Below are positions 1 through 8,003 of a DNA stretch of 11,434 nucleotides, one piece after another. The notes under the pieces were generated by a model. That model worked only from the letters and a program-made list of their open reading frames with translations. It did no database searches and had not been told where the DNA came from. The first letter of the stretch is position 1; each line of letters starts with the position of its first letter. Origin of the DNA: Methanomassiliicoccaceae archaeon UBA480 (GTDB lineage: Archaea; Thermoplasmatota; Thermoplasmata; Methanomassiliicoccales; Methanomethylophilaceae); the NCBI GenBank assembly GCA_002506425.1, contig DAXO01000003.1, positions 1 to 11,434 on the forward strand. Reading direction: 5' to 3'. Made by a program: the position numbers and the translations under genes.

Positions 1-1
1 C

Positions 2-1189
2 ATGGAAGTCCGCAGGACGAGGTTTCTGAAGCTGCTTCACGACGGAGAATGCGACAATGATGTTGTGAAGGTGGTGACAGGAATGCGCCGCTGCGGGAAA
101 TCTGTGCTTTTGAAGCAGTATCAGCAGGATCTCATCGACAACAACAGACCGTCCGATCGCATATTCAGAATAAATTTCGAAACTCTCCAAGGGCAGGAGA
201 TTGCCGATAAAGCTGCGTTGAACGAGTGGATAGGATCCCACATCCCGCCCAACGACCAGACGTTCTTGATGCTCGATGAGATTCAGAACGTCGAGGGCTG
301 GGAGATGAGCGTTGCGGCACTCTGCACCATGGAGCGTTGCGACGTATATATCACCGGTTCGAATTCGAAGATGCTCTCTTCCGATCTGGCAACGCACATT
401 TCCGGCAGGTACGTCGAGATCGATGTCCTGCCTCTGAGTCTTGCCGAGGTTATGGAATGCCGTGGGATATCGGATCCCGAGAATGCACTTGCGGATGTGC
501 TCGTCCACGGTTCTCTGCCGGGTCTCGACACATCGCGGGGAGAAGAATATGCAACGCAGTACCTCGACGGAGTATTTAACACGGTTCTCGTCAAGGACGT
601 TCTCCGTATTCTGCACATGGACAGGGCCGACGTGCTGGTGGACATCGCGCGTTTCCTCTATTCCAATATCGGGAACATCACCAACATGGCCAGGATAGCG
701 GAGGTGGTGGGGATCAGCGAACCCACCGTCAAACGCTATGTGAATGCTCTCGTAGACGCGAGGCTCTTCTACTATGCGGAATGCTACGATATCGTCGGAA
801 GGAAGATTCTGAAGACCAGGGGCAAGTACTATGCGACGGATCTCGGGATGAGGCGCAGCGTGCTGGGGGGTGCAGCAGGTACCGATACGAGCAGGCCGTT
901 GGAGAACCTCGTGTATCTGGAGCTCCGCCGCCGCGGGTACAAGGTGCGTATAGGCAGCTACAGGGATGCCGAGGTGGACTTCACGGCATTCAAGGGGGAT
1001 CAGGTGCACTACTACCAGGTAACCCAGACGATGCTGTCGGAGGAGACGCGTATGCGCGAGCTGCGTCCGCTGGAATCGATACGCGACAACTATCGCAAGA
1101 CTGTTCTGACCATGGATCGCATAGGGCTGGGTTCGGAGAAAGGGATCGACATCGCGAATGTCGTGGAATGGCTGTCGGGCGGGAGCTGA
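2..1189 (+). CDS. AAA_14/DUF4143 family P-loop ATPase
   Basis: A 395-residue protein with the layout of the AAA_14 + DUF4143 family. Visible motifs are a Walker A loop GMRRCGKS (about 27-34), Walker B LMLDEIQ (about 89-95), a sensor-1-like ITGSNS (about 117-122) and a candidate arginine finger in ISGRYVEI (R136). A helix-turn-helix-like stretch (about 226-256, 'NMARIAEVVGISEPTVKRY') follows. The C-terminal half (about 270-395) resembles a degenerate PD-(D/E)XK fold: E301, then AEVDF (324-328), but YYQVTQ where an active enzyme would have E-x-K, so nuclease activity is doubtful. The cellular role of this family is unsettled; many copies are found in host-associated anaerobes. The ATG is at the second base of the window, so no upstream signal is visible; the protein opens like full-length family members and ends with the usual 'DIANVVEWL'-type terminus, so it is probably complete. 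It is convergent with the transporter gene, whose frame overlaps its last 200 nt. It looks AT-richer than the genes from 2.9 to 8.3 kb. Confidence 0.9.
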   Translation: MEVRRTRFLKLLHDGECDNDVVKVVTGMRRCGKSVLLKQYQQDLIDNNRPSDRIFRINFETLQGQEIADKAALNEWIGSHIPPNDQTFLMLDEIQNVEGWEMSVAALCTMERCDVYITGSNSKMLSSDLATHISGRYVEIDVLPLSLAEVMECRGISDPENALADVLVHGSLPGLDTSRGEEYATQYLDGVFNTVLVKDVLRILHMDRADVLVDIARFLYSNIGNITNMARIAEVVGISEPTVKRYVNALVDARLFYYAECYDIVGRKILKTRGKYYATDLGMRRSVLGGAAGTDTSRPLENLVYLELRRRGYKVRIGSYRDAEVDFTAFKGDQVHYYQVTQTMLSEETRMRELRPLESIRDNYRKTVLTMDRIGLGSEKGIDIANVVEWLSGGS

Positions 1190-2945
1190 AAGCCGGATCC
1201 TCTCGACGACATCGATCCCTCTGTGTTTCCTGAGAGTATCGGAATGTGAACCTCACGTTGTTCTGGCCCATAGCCCTCGAATAGGCCATGGAGCCGCACA
1301 TCCCCTTCGCGATCTGCAGTCCGATCCCGTCTCCGTCGAAGGCCATCGGATTGAACAGCGGCCCGTCGTCGCGGATGAGGATCGAAGGCTCGTCTCCAGC
1401 ACGGACGACCAGGTCCATGCATCTGCTTGGATCGGAGCCGAGGCCGTGGACGGAGACGTTGGATGCCAGCTCCTCGCAGCACAGTCTCGCCTTCTCCGCC
1501 CTTTCGGCATCCACTCCGTTGGATGCGAGGAATCCCGACACGGCGTCCATGGACTCCTCGAGATCGGAGAGGTCTCCCCTAATCGATACAGCAAGTGTCG
1601 GTATCTCCGGCATCCTTCCGAGGAGGAATCCGCGGAGGGACGGGTCCCTTCTGCGCATCGCGACGGACATGCAGGCGATGACCGCCAGCATGATCGCTTC
1701 TCCGATCCAGAACGAGGGCCATATGAGCTCTCCGTCGATCGGAGCAAGGACGAACGCCACGGCTATGACTAGCAACGGCTGGAGGACGGACACGGCTATC
1801 GCCACGCGTCTGTGGCCCAGGACCTGGAAGAGGATCATCAGCGCGTAGTTCACTCCGTATAGCAGTATGCACGGAGCGAACAGCCTGAGGGCCTCCTCGG
1901 AGGATGAGAGCAGCTCTCCTCCGGAGACTCCGAACATCACGCAGAACACGCCCGGGAACAGCATCACGACAGCCACTATCGCTCCGAGAGACGTCAGAAG
2001 AACCTTGGAGACCAGGCGGGTCAGCATGGATATGCCTTCGACGTCCCCCGATCCGTACAGCGTCCCGCCGATGGGCTGTATGGTCTGGCAGGTCCCTCCT
2101 ATGAGCATGGATGCGAGCATCAGGACGTTCATGGCGACAGCCATGGTCGCCATTCCGGATGTTCCGAGGAAATGGAGGGTGAGGCCGTTCATGCACAGCA
2201 TCTTCGCGACCATCATCGCCGATGCGAGCGCAACCGGTGCTCCCAGAGCGAGGATTGCATGGATATGCGTCCTTCCGCCCTTCTCCAAGCGGAAGAGGGT
2301 GGTGGAGCGGGCTCTGACGAAGCGGATGACGAGGGCGAGGGTTCCCGCTGCGTATCCGATGACGACGGCCGCGGAGGCCCCTATCAGGCCCATGCCCGAA
2401 TGGACGAGGGCTATGCACAGAAGGGGCGAGGCTATGTTCGCGCCGGCAAGCGCAAGAGTCGCGCTGCGCGGCGATCCGTCGACCCTGACGAACATCGCAA
2501 GGCCCGGAAGGAACAGGTATGCGGCGGAGCCGAGGAGGGCCACTCTCGTATAATCGGTGACGAGCGGGAGGAGCGTCTCGTCCGAGCACAGGAACGATGC
2601 CGCGGATCCCGGGGAGACTAGTCCGACGATCGTCAGCAGTATGGATGCGCACAGCGTCATCGCCATGCATACGGTGAAGACGCGTCCGCTCTCGCCTTCC
2701 TTCCCTTTCCCCACCAGCACCGCGCACAGCGTGGCTCCTCCGACGCATATCAGCGCTGTGACGGCATTGTACAGCTGGATGAGAGGGGACACGAGATTGA
2801 CGGCAGAGAGCTCGGCGCTCCCCATCATGTTCCCCACGATCATGCCGTTCACAACGACGCCGAGGGAGGTCGCCATCACCGCCAGGATGGTGGAGACGGC
2901 GAACGTCCTGAAGGCGCGGTTGACCAGGTAGGGGGAGCGGCTCAT
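990..2945 (-). CDS. MATE-family transporter fused to C-terminal RsbW/SpoIIAB-like ATPase (kinase) domain
   Basis: A 651-codon frame. Residues about 1-445 are a MATE/MOP-type exporter with around 12 hydrophobic segments and the family's N-terminal half ('VVNGMIVGNMMGSAELSAVN', 31-50). MATE proteins export organic cations or metabolites with Na+ or H+ antiport. Residues about 450-570 form a cytoplasmic HATPase_c domain of the anti-sigma/serine-kinase type, with a canonical N box (E492, N496, H500), a G1 box RDDGPLFNP (D527, G528) and a G2 box GIGL (540-543), so ATP binding looks intact. The expected domain end is 'NNVRFTF' (562-568). The remaining ~83 residues have low complexity, resemble nothing, and are read partly antisense to the neighbouring ATPase gene, so the true 3' end is probably lost or mis-framed. 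The start is set by ATG overlapping the previous gene's TGA (ATGA), with a weak GGTGGA site 6 nt upstream. It is the last gene of the operon. The substrate is unknown. Confidence 0.88.
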   Translation of the reverse strand: MSRSPYLVNRAFRTFAVSTILAVMATSLGVVVNGMIVGNMMGSAELSAVNLVSPLIQLYNAVTALICVGGATLCAVLVGKGKEGESGRVFTVCMAMTLCASILLTIVGLVSPGSAASFLCSDETLLPLVTDYTRVALLGSAAYLFLPGLAMFVRVDGSPRSATLALAGANIASPLLCIALVHSGMGLIGASAAVVIGYAAGTLALVIRFVRARSTTLFRLEKGGRTHIHAILALGAPVALASAMMVAKMLCMNGLTLHFLGTSGMATMAVAMNVLMLASMLIGGTCQTIQPIGGTLYGSGDVEGISMLTRLVSKVLLTSLGAIVAVVMLFPGVFCVMFGVSGGELLSSSEEALRLFAPCILLYGVNYALMILFQVLGHRRVAIAVSVLQPLLVIAVAFVLAPIDGELIWPSFWIGEAIMLAVIACMSVAMRRRDPSLRGFLLGRMPEIPTLAVSIRGDLSDLEESMDAVSGFLASNGVDAERAEKARLCCEELASNVSVHGLGSDPSRCMDLVVRAGDEPSILIRDDGPLFNPMAFDGDGIGLQIAKGMCGSMAYSRAMGQNNVRFTFRYSQETQRDRCRREDPAFSSRPTAIPRHSRCRSLSPNPALCDPWSEQSCDSCRVSIPADAARAYASPPTASSGLPGSSAPDPP

Positions 2946-5395
2946 CTGCGGTCCACCACTGGCGTTATCTTCAGGCTGGTCGTGTTGACGACGAATCCGT
3001 CCCTTCCGACGTTCCTGACCTCGAATCCCATTATCCCGTTCGGCACGGTCTTGGCGAAGGAGTCGTACTCGCGGACGAGGGCTTCGAGAGCCTCTTCTGT
3101 TGTCAGGGATTGGTCGTCGACGCAGACGACCATCCTCTCCCTGAGGCCGTCCGGCTCGAGGATCACCTGCAGGTTCCCTCTGTATCCGAGGGAGTCGTCG
3201 AGGATCCTCGAGATCCTCCTGAAGTTGAAGAACGTCCCGCCTATGCGCATGACGTCCCCGTACCTTCCCAGGAGCCTGAACCTGGGCTCCTTTCTGCCGC
3301 AGGGGCAGTCGCCCTCGATCCACTCGCCCATGTCGCCTATCTCGTAGCGGCTGGTGCGTCCGTTCTCCCTCAGGAATCCGGTGAAGATCAGCCTCCCGGG
3401 CTCTCCGGGGCCGACGGGCTCGTCCGAATCCATCTCGAGGATCTCCAGGTGCTGGATCTCGCTGTTCAGGTGGAACTCGTTCCTGCCGCAGCATCCGCAG
3501 CAGTATCCCATGGTCCCGGTCTCGTTGGCGCCGTAGAGCATGGACTGGATGCTCTCGATTCCGAACGTCTCCTCGAGCCAGCGGACCTGTCCTGCGGAGA
3601 ACATCTCTCCTCCGTAGAAGATCTTCCTTATCCTGCCGTACTCCCTGAGCCTCTCCTCGTTCTCCTGGAAGACCCTGATGATGTAGCTGGGGGCGCCCAT
3701 GATCGCGGTGGCTTTCCCGATGATCATGAAGTCCGCCACCTGCCTGACGTCGTCGAGTCCGCTGATGTTCAGGTTGCGGACGTGCATGGCGTCGAATATC
3801 GAGATGAAGAAGTTCATCCCGCCGTAGAGGCTGCCCGCCTTCAGCAGATCGGCGACGACGTCCCTGTCTGGATCGAGGCCGAGGGCCATCATGGCCTTGA
3901 CGCCCGGTTCGACGATGTATCTGCGGTAGTCGTTGTCGCTGTAGCTGCAGAACACCGGTGCCCCGGTGGTGCCTCCGCTCTTCGTGAGGACGCGGGTGCC
4001 GTCCTCCGGGACGGGAGGATAGTCCTTCTTGCCTTCGATGGGTCCTTCGACACGGAACGGCTCCGGGCGCCTCAGCTCCTTCATGCCGACGATGCCGTTC
4101 AGAGGGATGTCCATGCGCATGGAGACGCGCCTCATGAACTTCGGAAGGGCGAATCCTCCGTCGTGGGGCTCCCCTGCGTAGCTGGCGCTCATCGAGTCAA
4201 CCGGTGTGATCCTCTGGACCCCGGCGCGGTAGAGCGCCGAGGAGACCTCCTCCAGCTCGCCTAGGGTGCAGGCGAGGCCGCAGGTCTGCAGGTATCTGCG
4301 CATCCCTCTGAGGCCGGATGTGAGGCCGTCCCTCCCGAGGGGGGATAGCCAGACAGTCCTGAAGAGCGGAGAGGGCATGAACTTGGTGCCGTAGCTCACG
4401 AGTATCCTGTAGGTATGCTGGGGGTCCTCCACGACGTCCCCGTCGTTGAAGTAGAGGTCGCTCCTGTGGAGCTCCTTCACCGTCGATATCTCCGCCGACT
4501 CGGCCGCATCGGGGGCGATGCGGGGGAGAGTGTCCCTCGCTTCGTCGAGCGCCTGCGCCAGAAGGGATGCCATCCTGTCGACGTCCTCTCTGGAATCCGT
4601 GTCCACGAGGACGCACTGCGGACTGGAGCACGACTGCTGCTCGTTGCGGCAGACGCTCCTGGCGATCTTCCTGGCTGTTCCGATGTCGAAGCATGCCGGC
4701 GTCACGTATGCGAAGCTGATCTTGTGGCCCCATTCCACCACGGGAGTCCCGCGGGGGGCGTCCCTGCGGATGGCCTCGATGGCCTCCTCCCCGCCCCAGG
4801 CGCTGATGCAGTCCGCCCTGTCCATGAGAGCCCTCATAAGGTCCTTCTGGGACGAGCGGATGCGCAGCATGTAGATGCGGTCGGCTATGGAAGGGGTCCT
4901 GCACAGGCGCAGAAGGACCTCCGTGGCGAACTCGCCGAGGTTCCCCGCGACCTTCAGGATGTTGATGTTGCCCGAGAGCAGTCCCTCCACCGCGGCCATG
5001 GGGGCCACGATGGGGGAGTTCCCGGCGGTGATGTGGAAGAGCACTCCGACGGGGGCCCAGCCCTCGAAATGCTGCCTGCGCATGTCGACGCGTCTGATCT
5101 CGAACGGCTCGTCGGTTCCGAGCTCGGCCATGAGCTTGGCTGTCAGCGCCTCGCGGGAGATGCCTTCGGCAAGAGCGTTCAGGATGGCGTCGGGGTCCTC
5201 CGCCCCGTCCTTCACGAGGGCATCCCTGAGATCCATGCATCCGCCGGAGCGGATCTCCTTCGACAGGGAGTCGCAGGCATCGAGGACGTCGGATGTCCTC
5301 AGCCCGGTGTCCAGGGTCTCCTCTATCTCGCCGTCGAGGCCCTCCATGAGCCCGTCGAGCGATTCGACCCTCCTTCCTCTCCATATGTGGGACAT
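2942..5395 (-). CDS. LuxC-type acyl-CoA reductase fused to PaaK/LuxE-like adenylate-forming domain
   Basis: An 817-residue bifunctional protein. Residues about 1-430 match the LuxC/acyl-CoA reductase family: a nucleotide-binding region with 'HITAGNSPIV' (121-130) and 'SGNINILKVAGN' (141-152), the catalytic-cysteine motif QQSCSSPQ (C256), and a LuxC-like ending 'GVQRITPVD...HDGGF' (392-415). LuxC reduces an enzyme-bound acyl group to an aldehyde with NADPH. Residues about 440-817 are an ANL adenylation domain nearest to PaaK/LuxE: A3 loop TKSGGTTGAP (471-480), A5 YGANETG (621-627), A7 RYEIGDMGEW (683-692), A8 LLGRYGDVMRIGG (708-720) and a late lysine in SLKITP (K809). Cysteines at 632-636, H642 and CPCG (697-700) could form a metal site. 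Fusing activation and reduction suggests substrate channelling. The start has a strong GGAGG site 7 nt upstream; the gene begins 1 nt after the LuxE stop and overlaps the transporter start. The acyl substrate cannot be told from sequence. Confidence 0.9.
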   Translation of the reverse strand: MSHIWRGRRVESLDGLMEGLDGEIEETLDTGLRTSDVLDACDSLSKEIRSGGCMDLRDALVKDGAEDPDAILNALAEGISREALTAKLMAELGTDEPFEIRRVDMRRQHFEGWAPVGVLFHITAGNSPIVAPMAAVEGLLSGNINILKVAGNLGEFATEVLLRLCRTPSIADRIYMLRIRSSQKDLMRALMDRADCISAWGGEEAIEAIRRDAPRGTPVVEWGHKISFAYVTPACFDIGTARKIARSVCRNEQQSCSSPQCVLVDTDSREDVDRMASLLAQALDEARDTLPRIAPDAAESAEISTVKELHRSDLYFNDGDVVEDPQHTYRILVSYGTKFMPSPLFRTVWLSPLGRDGLTSGLRGMRRYLQTCGLACTLGELEEVSSALYRAGVQRITPVDSMSASYAGEPHDGGFALPKFMRRVSMRMDIPLNGIVGMKELRRPEPFRVEGPIEGKKDYPPVPEDGTRVLTKSGGTTGAPVFCSYSDNDYRRYIVEPGVKAMMALGLDPDRDVVADLLKAGSLYGGMNFFISIFDAMHVRNLNISGLDDVRQVADFMIIGKATAIMGAPSYIIRVFQENEERLREYGRIRKIFYGGEMFSAGQVRWLEETFGIESIQSMLYGANETGTMGYCCGCCGRNEFHLNSEIQHLEILEMDSDEPVGPGEPGRLIFTGFLRENGRTSRYEIGDMGEWIEGDCPCGRKEPRFRLLGRYGDVMRIGGTFFNFRRISRILDDSLGYRGNLQVILEPDGLRERMVVCVDDQSLTTEEALEALVREYDSFAKTVPNGIMGFEVRNVGRDGFVVNTTSLKITPVVDRR

Positions 5396-5396
5396 C

Positions 5397-6578
5397 TCAT
5401 CTCCTCCTCAGTATCTCGGCGGCGGCTATGGCGCAGCTCCTGTTCCTGCTGGTTCCGGCCCTTCCGAGGATCTCGAACCATGGCGCATCGTTCCCGCATC
5501 CGCAGGATCCGGCAGGATGCTTCACGGCCATGTCTCCGAGGAGCAGGCTGGGGACGGGGACGCCGGTGTTCATCGGCGACACCACGTTCATGAATCCCCT
5601 CTCCCCGTCCTCCACGGGTTCCAGCGTGACTGGGTCGCGGATTATCACGCGGCTGTATATCGGGACATGCAGGTGATGGCGGTCGCAGTCCGTGTACGCG
5701 ACGCCGTGCTCCACCGCCCCGTAGGTTTCATGGCAGCACGTGTGCGGGAGGCCGAGCCTCTCCTCCACGTATTCTCTGAACTCCTCCGGGGAGAGCTGCC
5801 TGTCTGCGAAGCCCTTCCATCCGCCGCCCATCATCACGAGCGAGTCCCTGTTCAGCTTCAGCGGAGGGTATCCCATCTCCCTCATCCTCTCCAGCGTGAA
5901 GTAGAGGAACGCCGGGAATCCGAGGATCCTCACGGGGCACCCGTCCCTCTCGAACCTCCTGAGGGCGGCGATGCTGCCGAAGAGGTCGAACTCGTGGCTC
6001 CTCCCGTCGAATTTGAGAGCGTATTCGAGGTCGTGCTCGGGGGCGTAGCGGCGCATCATCTGCCTGGTGCGCAGCGTTCCGGTGTTCACTCCCGGAGCCG
6101 GCTCGTAGGAGTACATCATGAAGTCGGACGGGACGTCGGCTATCCTGCCGTAGTAGGCGAACTGCGTGTCCGCTGATTTGTCCGAAGCGTTCATGCTCCA
6201 TTCGTCGAAGAACATCTGCGTCTTCTGCCCGGTGGTTCCCGAGGATGTGAGCGTCATCACGTACTCGTCGTCGGGACGGGACTTGATGGTGTGCGTCTTG
6301 TAGAAGTTGGCATGGAGGAACGGTATCCTGGCGATGTCCTCGACGTCTCTTATCATGGAAGGCTCGAAGGAGTTCCTCCTGAGCCAGTCGGAGTAGTAGT
6401 CGCAGCGGGCGGCGTGCCATTTCAGGATCTGCCTCATGGCTTCCGCGAACACCTCGTCCGTTCCTTCGATGTCGAACGGGTCGTCATGAGCCCAGAGGCG
6501 CTGGACGGCATCGAGCTCCTTCGGGAGGACGGGATCGGGGGAGCCGAGCCTGCGGATGTGGTAGTCGGGCTCATTCAT
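5397..6578 (-). CDS. LuxE-family acyl-protein synthetase (acyl-adenylating, acyl-transfer enzyme)
   Basis: A 393-residue protein, close to the usual LuxE length. LuxE activates a carboxylic acid with ATP to acyl-AMP, loads the acyl group on its own C-terminal cysteine and hands it to LuxC for reduction. Visible motifs are the adenylation loop LTSSGTTGQKT (110-120), 'LGFPAFLYF' (219-227), MMGGGWKGF (249-257), ETYGAVEHG (284-292), a 'HLHVPIYSRVIIRD' block typical of the family (302-315) and 'FEILGRAG' (368-375). C382 in RSCAIAAAE, 11 residues before the end, lies where the acylated cysteine (C364 of the Vibrio harveyi enzyme) is expected. The 'SCGCG' cluster (358-362) may bind a metal. The start ATG overlaps the end of the upstream gene by 8 nt (ATGAATGA) and has a GGAGG site 12 nt upstream. 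The next gene, the LuxC fusion, starts 1 nt after this stop, as expected for partners in one complex. No LuxD-type thioesterase is in the window. Confidence 0.93.
   Translation of the reverse strand: MNEPDYHIRRLGSPDPVLPKELDAVQRLWAHDDPFDIEGTDEVFAEAMRQILKWHAARCDYYSDWLRRNSFEPSMIRDVEDIARIPFLHANFYKTHTIKSRPDDEYVMTLTSSGTTGQKTQMFFDEWSMNASDKSADTQFAYYGRIADVPSDFMMYSYEPAPGVNTGTLRTRQMMRRYAPEHDLEYALKFDGRSHEFDLFGSIAALRRFERDGCPVRILGFPAFLYFTLERMREMGYPPLKLNRDSLVMMGGGWKGFADRQLSPEEFREYVEERLGLPHTCCHETYGAVEHGVAYTDCDRHHLHVPIYSRVIIRDPVTLEPVEDGERGFMNVVSPMNTGVPVPSLLLGDMAVKHPAGSCGCGNDAPWFEILGRAGTSRNRSCAIAAAEILRRR
5403..5407 (-). promoter_or_regulatory. Shine-Dalgarno site of the LuxC-fusion gene
   Basis: GGAGG on the minus strand lies 7 nt before the ATG at 5395, inside the last codons of the LuxE gene. 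It fixes the start and, with the 1-nt gap between the genes, supports translational coupling of the LuxE and LuxC-fusion proteins. Confidence 0.75.
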
Positions 6579-8001
6579 CGGGGATCCCCTCCTCCACGAG
6601 CTCCAGGAGCCCGGTGTACGGTTCCACGGTCTCGAGACATCCGAAGTCCACCGACGAGAACACGAGCTTCTCCATGAGCAGCCAGTCGGTGTCGTCGCAT
6701 CCGCAGAAGATCCCGGTGCAGAAGTATCCGAGGGAGACGGCCTCGTCGTACGCTGCGACGGAGGATTCCTCGTTCGCGGCTATCAGCATCTCGATGACCT
6801 CGCACCTCTGCTCGCATAGCCCGCGGTCCATCGCGCGGAGGCTGGGGCGGACGTCCTCCCCTGTTCTCCTGACGACGATCCTTCCGAAGCCCATCCTGGC
6901 GTCGGTCTCTGCAGTAACCGCGCTGTCGCCCTCGAGGGGAACGGGGCAGCCGGCGACGTAGATGTCGCGGTCGAGATCCCCGTCGTCCACGACGTATCCG
7001 ACTATGTCGAGCACGGCGGGCCTGATGTAGATGTCCCTGTGGGGATCAGACAGGAGGATCGCGCTGAGCGCGAGGCTGCCCCTCGAGCCCTGCTCGTACG
7101 ATGTCGAGAGGTCACCGTTCAGACGGTTGAAGGAGAATCCGAAGGGATGCATGCCCTGCTTGTTGCAGACCTTCTGCGTGAACGGGTGGTAGGCGACGGG
7201 CATGGCGTTGACGGATCTGAGTCCCATGTGGGACGCTCTCTCCATCGCGGCGGCGGTCAGGCCGGACATGATGGAGCATTTGCGGTACTTCCTGCGGACG
7301 ACGCCCATGCACAGCTCCATCGTGCCGTGGAGTGACGGGCTTGCGACGAGGGCCACATGGCCGGCGACCTCGCCGTCCGGTGCGGTGGCGACGTAGGAGA
7401 CGCATTCCCCGCGCTCTACCGCGTTGAAGAAGCCGTCGGGATGGTAGACGATCTCGTGCGGGTACGTGTATCCGAACTCGTCGTACATGCACTGGGCCAC
7501 CTCGATGGCCTCGCTCCTCCTCAGGGGGTGGATGTCGAAGTCCCCGGGCGAGTACGGGCATGCCTCCGGGGCTGCCTGGAGCAGAGGCTCCGATCTGGCG
7601 TACCCCGGCAGGGCGGACAGGTGCTTCCTCAGGACCTGCCTCCTCCCCTCGGATCCCATGCTGGTCAGCGATGCGCCGTCGGCGAATCCCTTCAGGAGCA
7701 GCACGGAGAGCCTGGATTCCTCGGACCCCTCCAGCGACTCGTAGTCGTAGGGTATCCCCTTGTCGGATATCGTCACGACGAGGTCGAGCCCCTCGATGCC
7801 GAGCGAGACGTCGAACATCGAGTCCGGTCTTCCGGGGAACCCGTATGATATGACCTGGGAGATGGCCTCCTCGACGGTGACCAGGAAGCGCTCCGTCTCG
7901 TCGGCGCCGAGGCCGTATAGGCCGCCGTAGTATCCGACGGCATCCTCCACCATGGGGATCGAGGCGTCCTCGGCCCTGACCGACATGCGGATGAGGTCCA
8001 T
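6571..8001 (-). CDS. RsbW-like HATPase domain fused to GNAT-like domain and an unrecognised C-terminal region
   Basis: A 476-residue multidomain protein. Residues about 1-130 have the fold pattern of anti-sigma/serine-kinase HATPase domains (RsbW, SpoIIAB), but key positions are altered. The N box reads EAISQVISY (45-53), with Gln49 in place of the Mg-binding Asn and Tyr53 in place of His. The G1 box is SDKGIPYD (79-86), and the G2 region 'RLSVLLLKGFAD' (97-108) lacks the Gly-x-Gly of the ATP lid. It may therefore bind its partner without phosphorylating it. Residues about 153-320 look like a GNAT acetyltransferase: an acyl-CoA-loop-like stretch around 'MGVVRRKYRKCSIMSGL' (232-248) and a late 'VCNKQGMHPFGF' (278-289). 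Residues about 325-476 are not recognised; they are cysteine-containing ('CTGIFCGCDD', 428-437). The ATG at 8001 is chosen because it lies 2 nt after the STAS stop with a GGAG site 8 nt upstream; the open frame further upstream is antisense-like shadow. The targets of the GNAT part are unknown. Confidence 0.85.
   Translation of the reverse strand: MDLIRMSVRAEDASIPMVEDAVGYYGGLYGLGADETERFLVTVEEAISQVISYGFPGRPDSMFDVSLGIEGLDLVVTISDKGIPYDYESLEGSEESRLSVLLLKGFADGASLTSMGSEGRRQVLRKHLSALPGYARSEPLLQAAPEACPYSPGDFDIHPLRRSEAIEVAQCMYDEFGYTYPHEIVYHPDGFFNAVERGECVSYVATAPDGEVAGHVALVASPSLHGTMELCMGVVRRKYRKCSIMSGLTAAAMERASHMGLRSVNAMPVAYHPFTQKVCNKQGMHPFGFSFNRLNGDLSTSYEQGSRGSLALSAILLSDPHRDIYIRPAVLDIVGYVVDDGDLDRDIYVAGCPVPLEGDSAVTAETDARMGFGRIVVRRTGEDVRPSLRAMDRGLCEQRCEVIEMLIAANEESSVAAYDEAVSLGYFCTGIFCGCDDTDWLLMEKLVFSSVDFGCLETVEPYTGLLELVEEGIPDE
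6591..6595 (-). promoter_or_regulatory. Shine-Dalgarno site of the LuxE gene, next to a 10-bp palindrome
   Basis: GGAGG on the minus strand lies 12 nt before the ATG at 6578, within the end of the RsbW-GNAT gene. The space between is mostly a perfect palindrome, GGGGATCCCC (6580-6589). As RNA it has little loop room, so a regulatory role is doubtful. Confidence 0.55.
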
Positions 8002-8003
8002 GA

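Noticed and set aside
1190..1235. Terminator between the two convergent genes
   Set aside because: No T-run or clear stem-loop is visible on either strand in this short stretch.
1579..2748. Minus-strand 389-codon frame inside the transporter gene
   Set aside because: Arg-rich frame-shifted reading of the MATE gene; no domain features and no sensible start signal.
2945..3494. Upstream extension of the transporter frame (in-frame starts up to 3494)
   Set aside because: The extra ~183 residues are an Arg/Pro-rich out-of-frame reading of the LuxC-fusion gene. The ATG at 2945 overlaps that gene's stop and starts a normal MATE N-terminus.
3110..6176. Long plus-strand open frames opposite the LuxE and LuxC-fusion genes (for example 3110-4264, 4415-5593, 4875-6176)
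   Set aside because: They are shadows on the opposite strand of genes with clear domains, caused by high GC and few stop triplets. Their translations show no domain pattern.
6580..6589. GGGGATCCCC palindrome as a regulatory operator
   Set aside because: It lies inside coding sequence, is short, and contains a common restriction-type palindrome; chance occurrence is likely in this GC-rich DNA.
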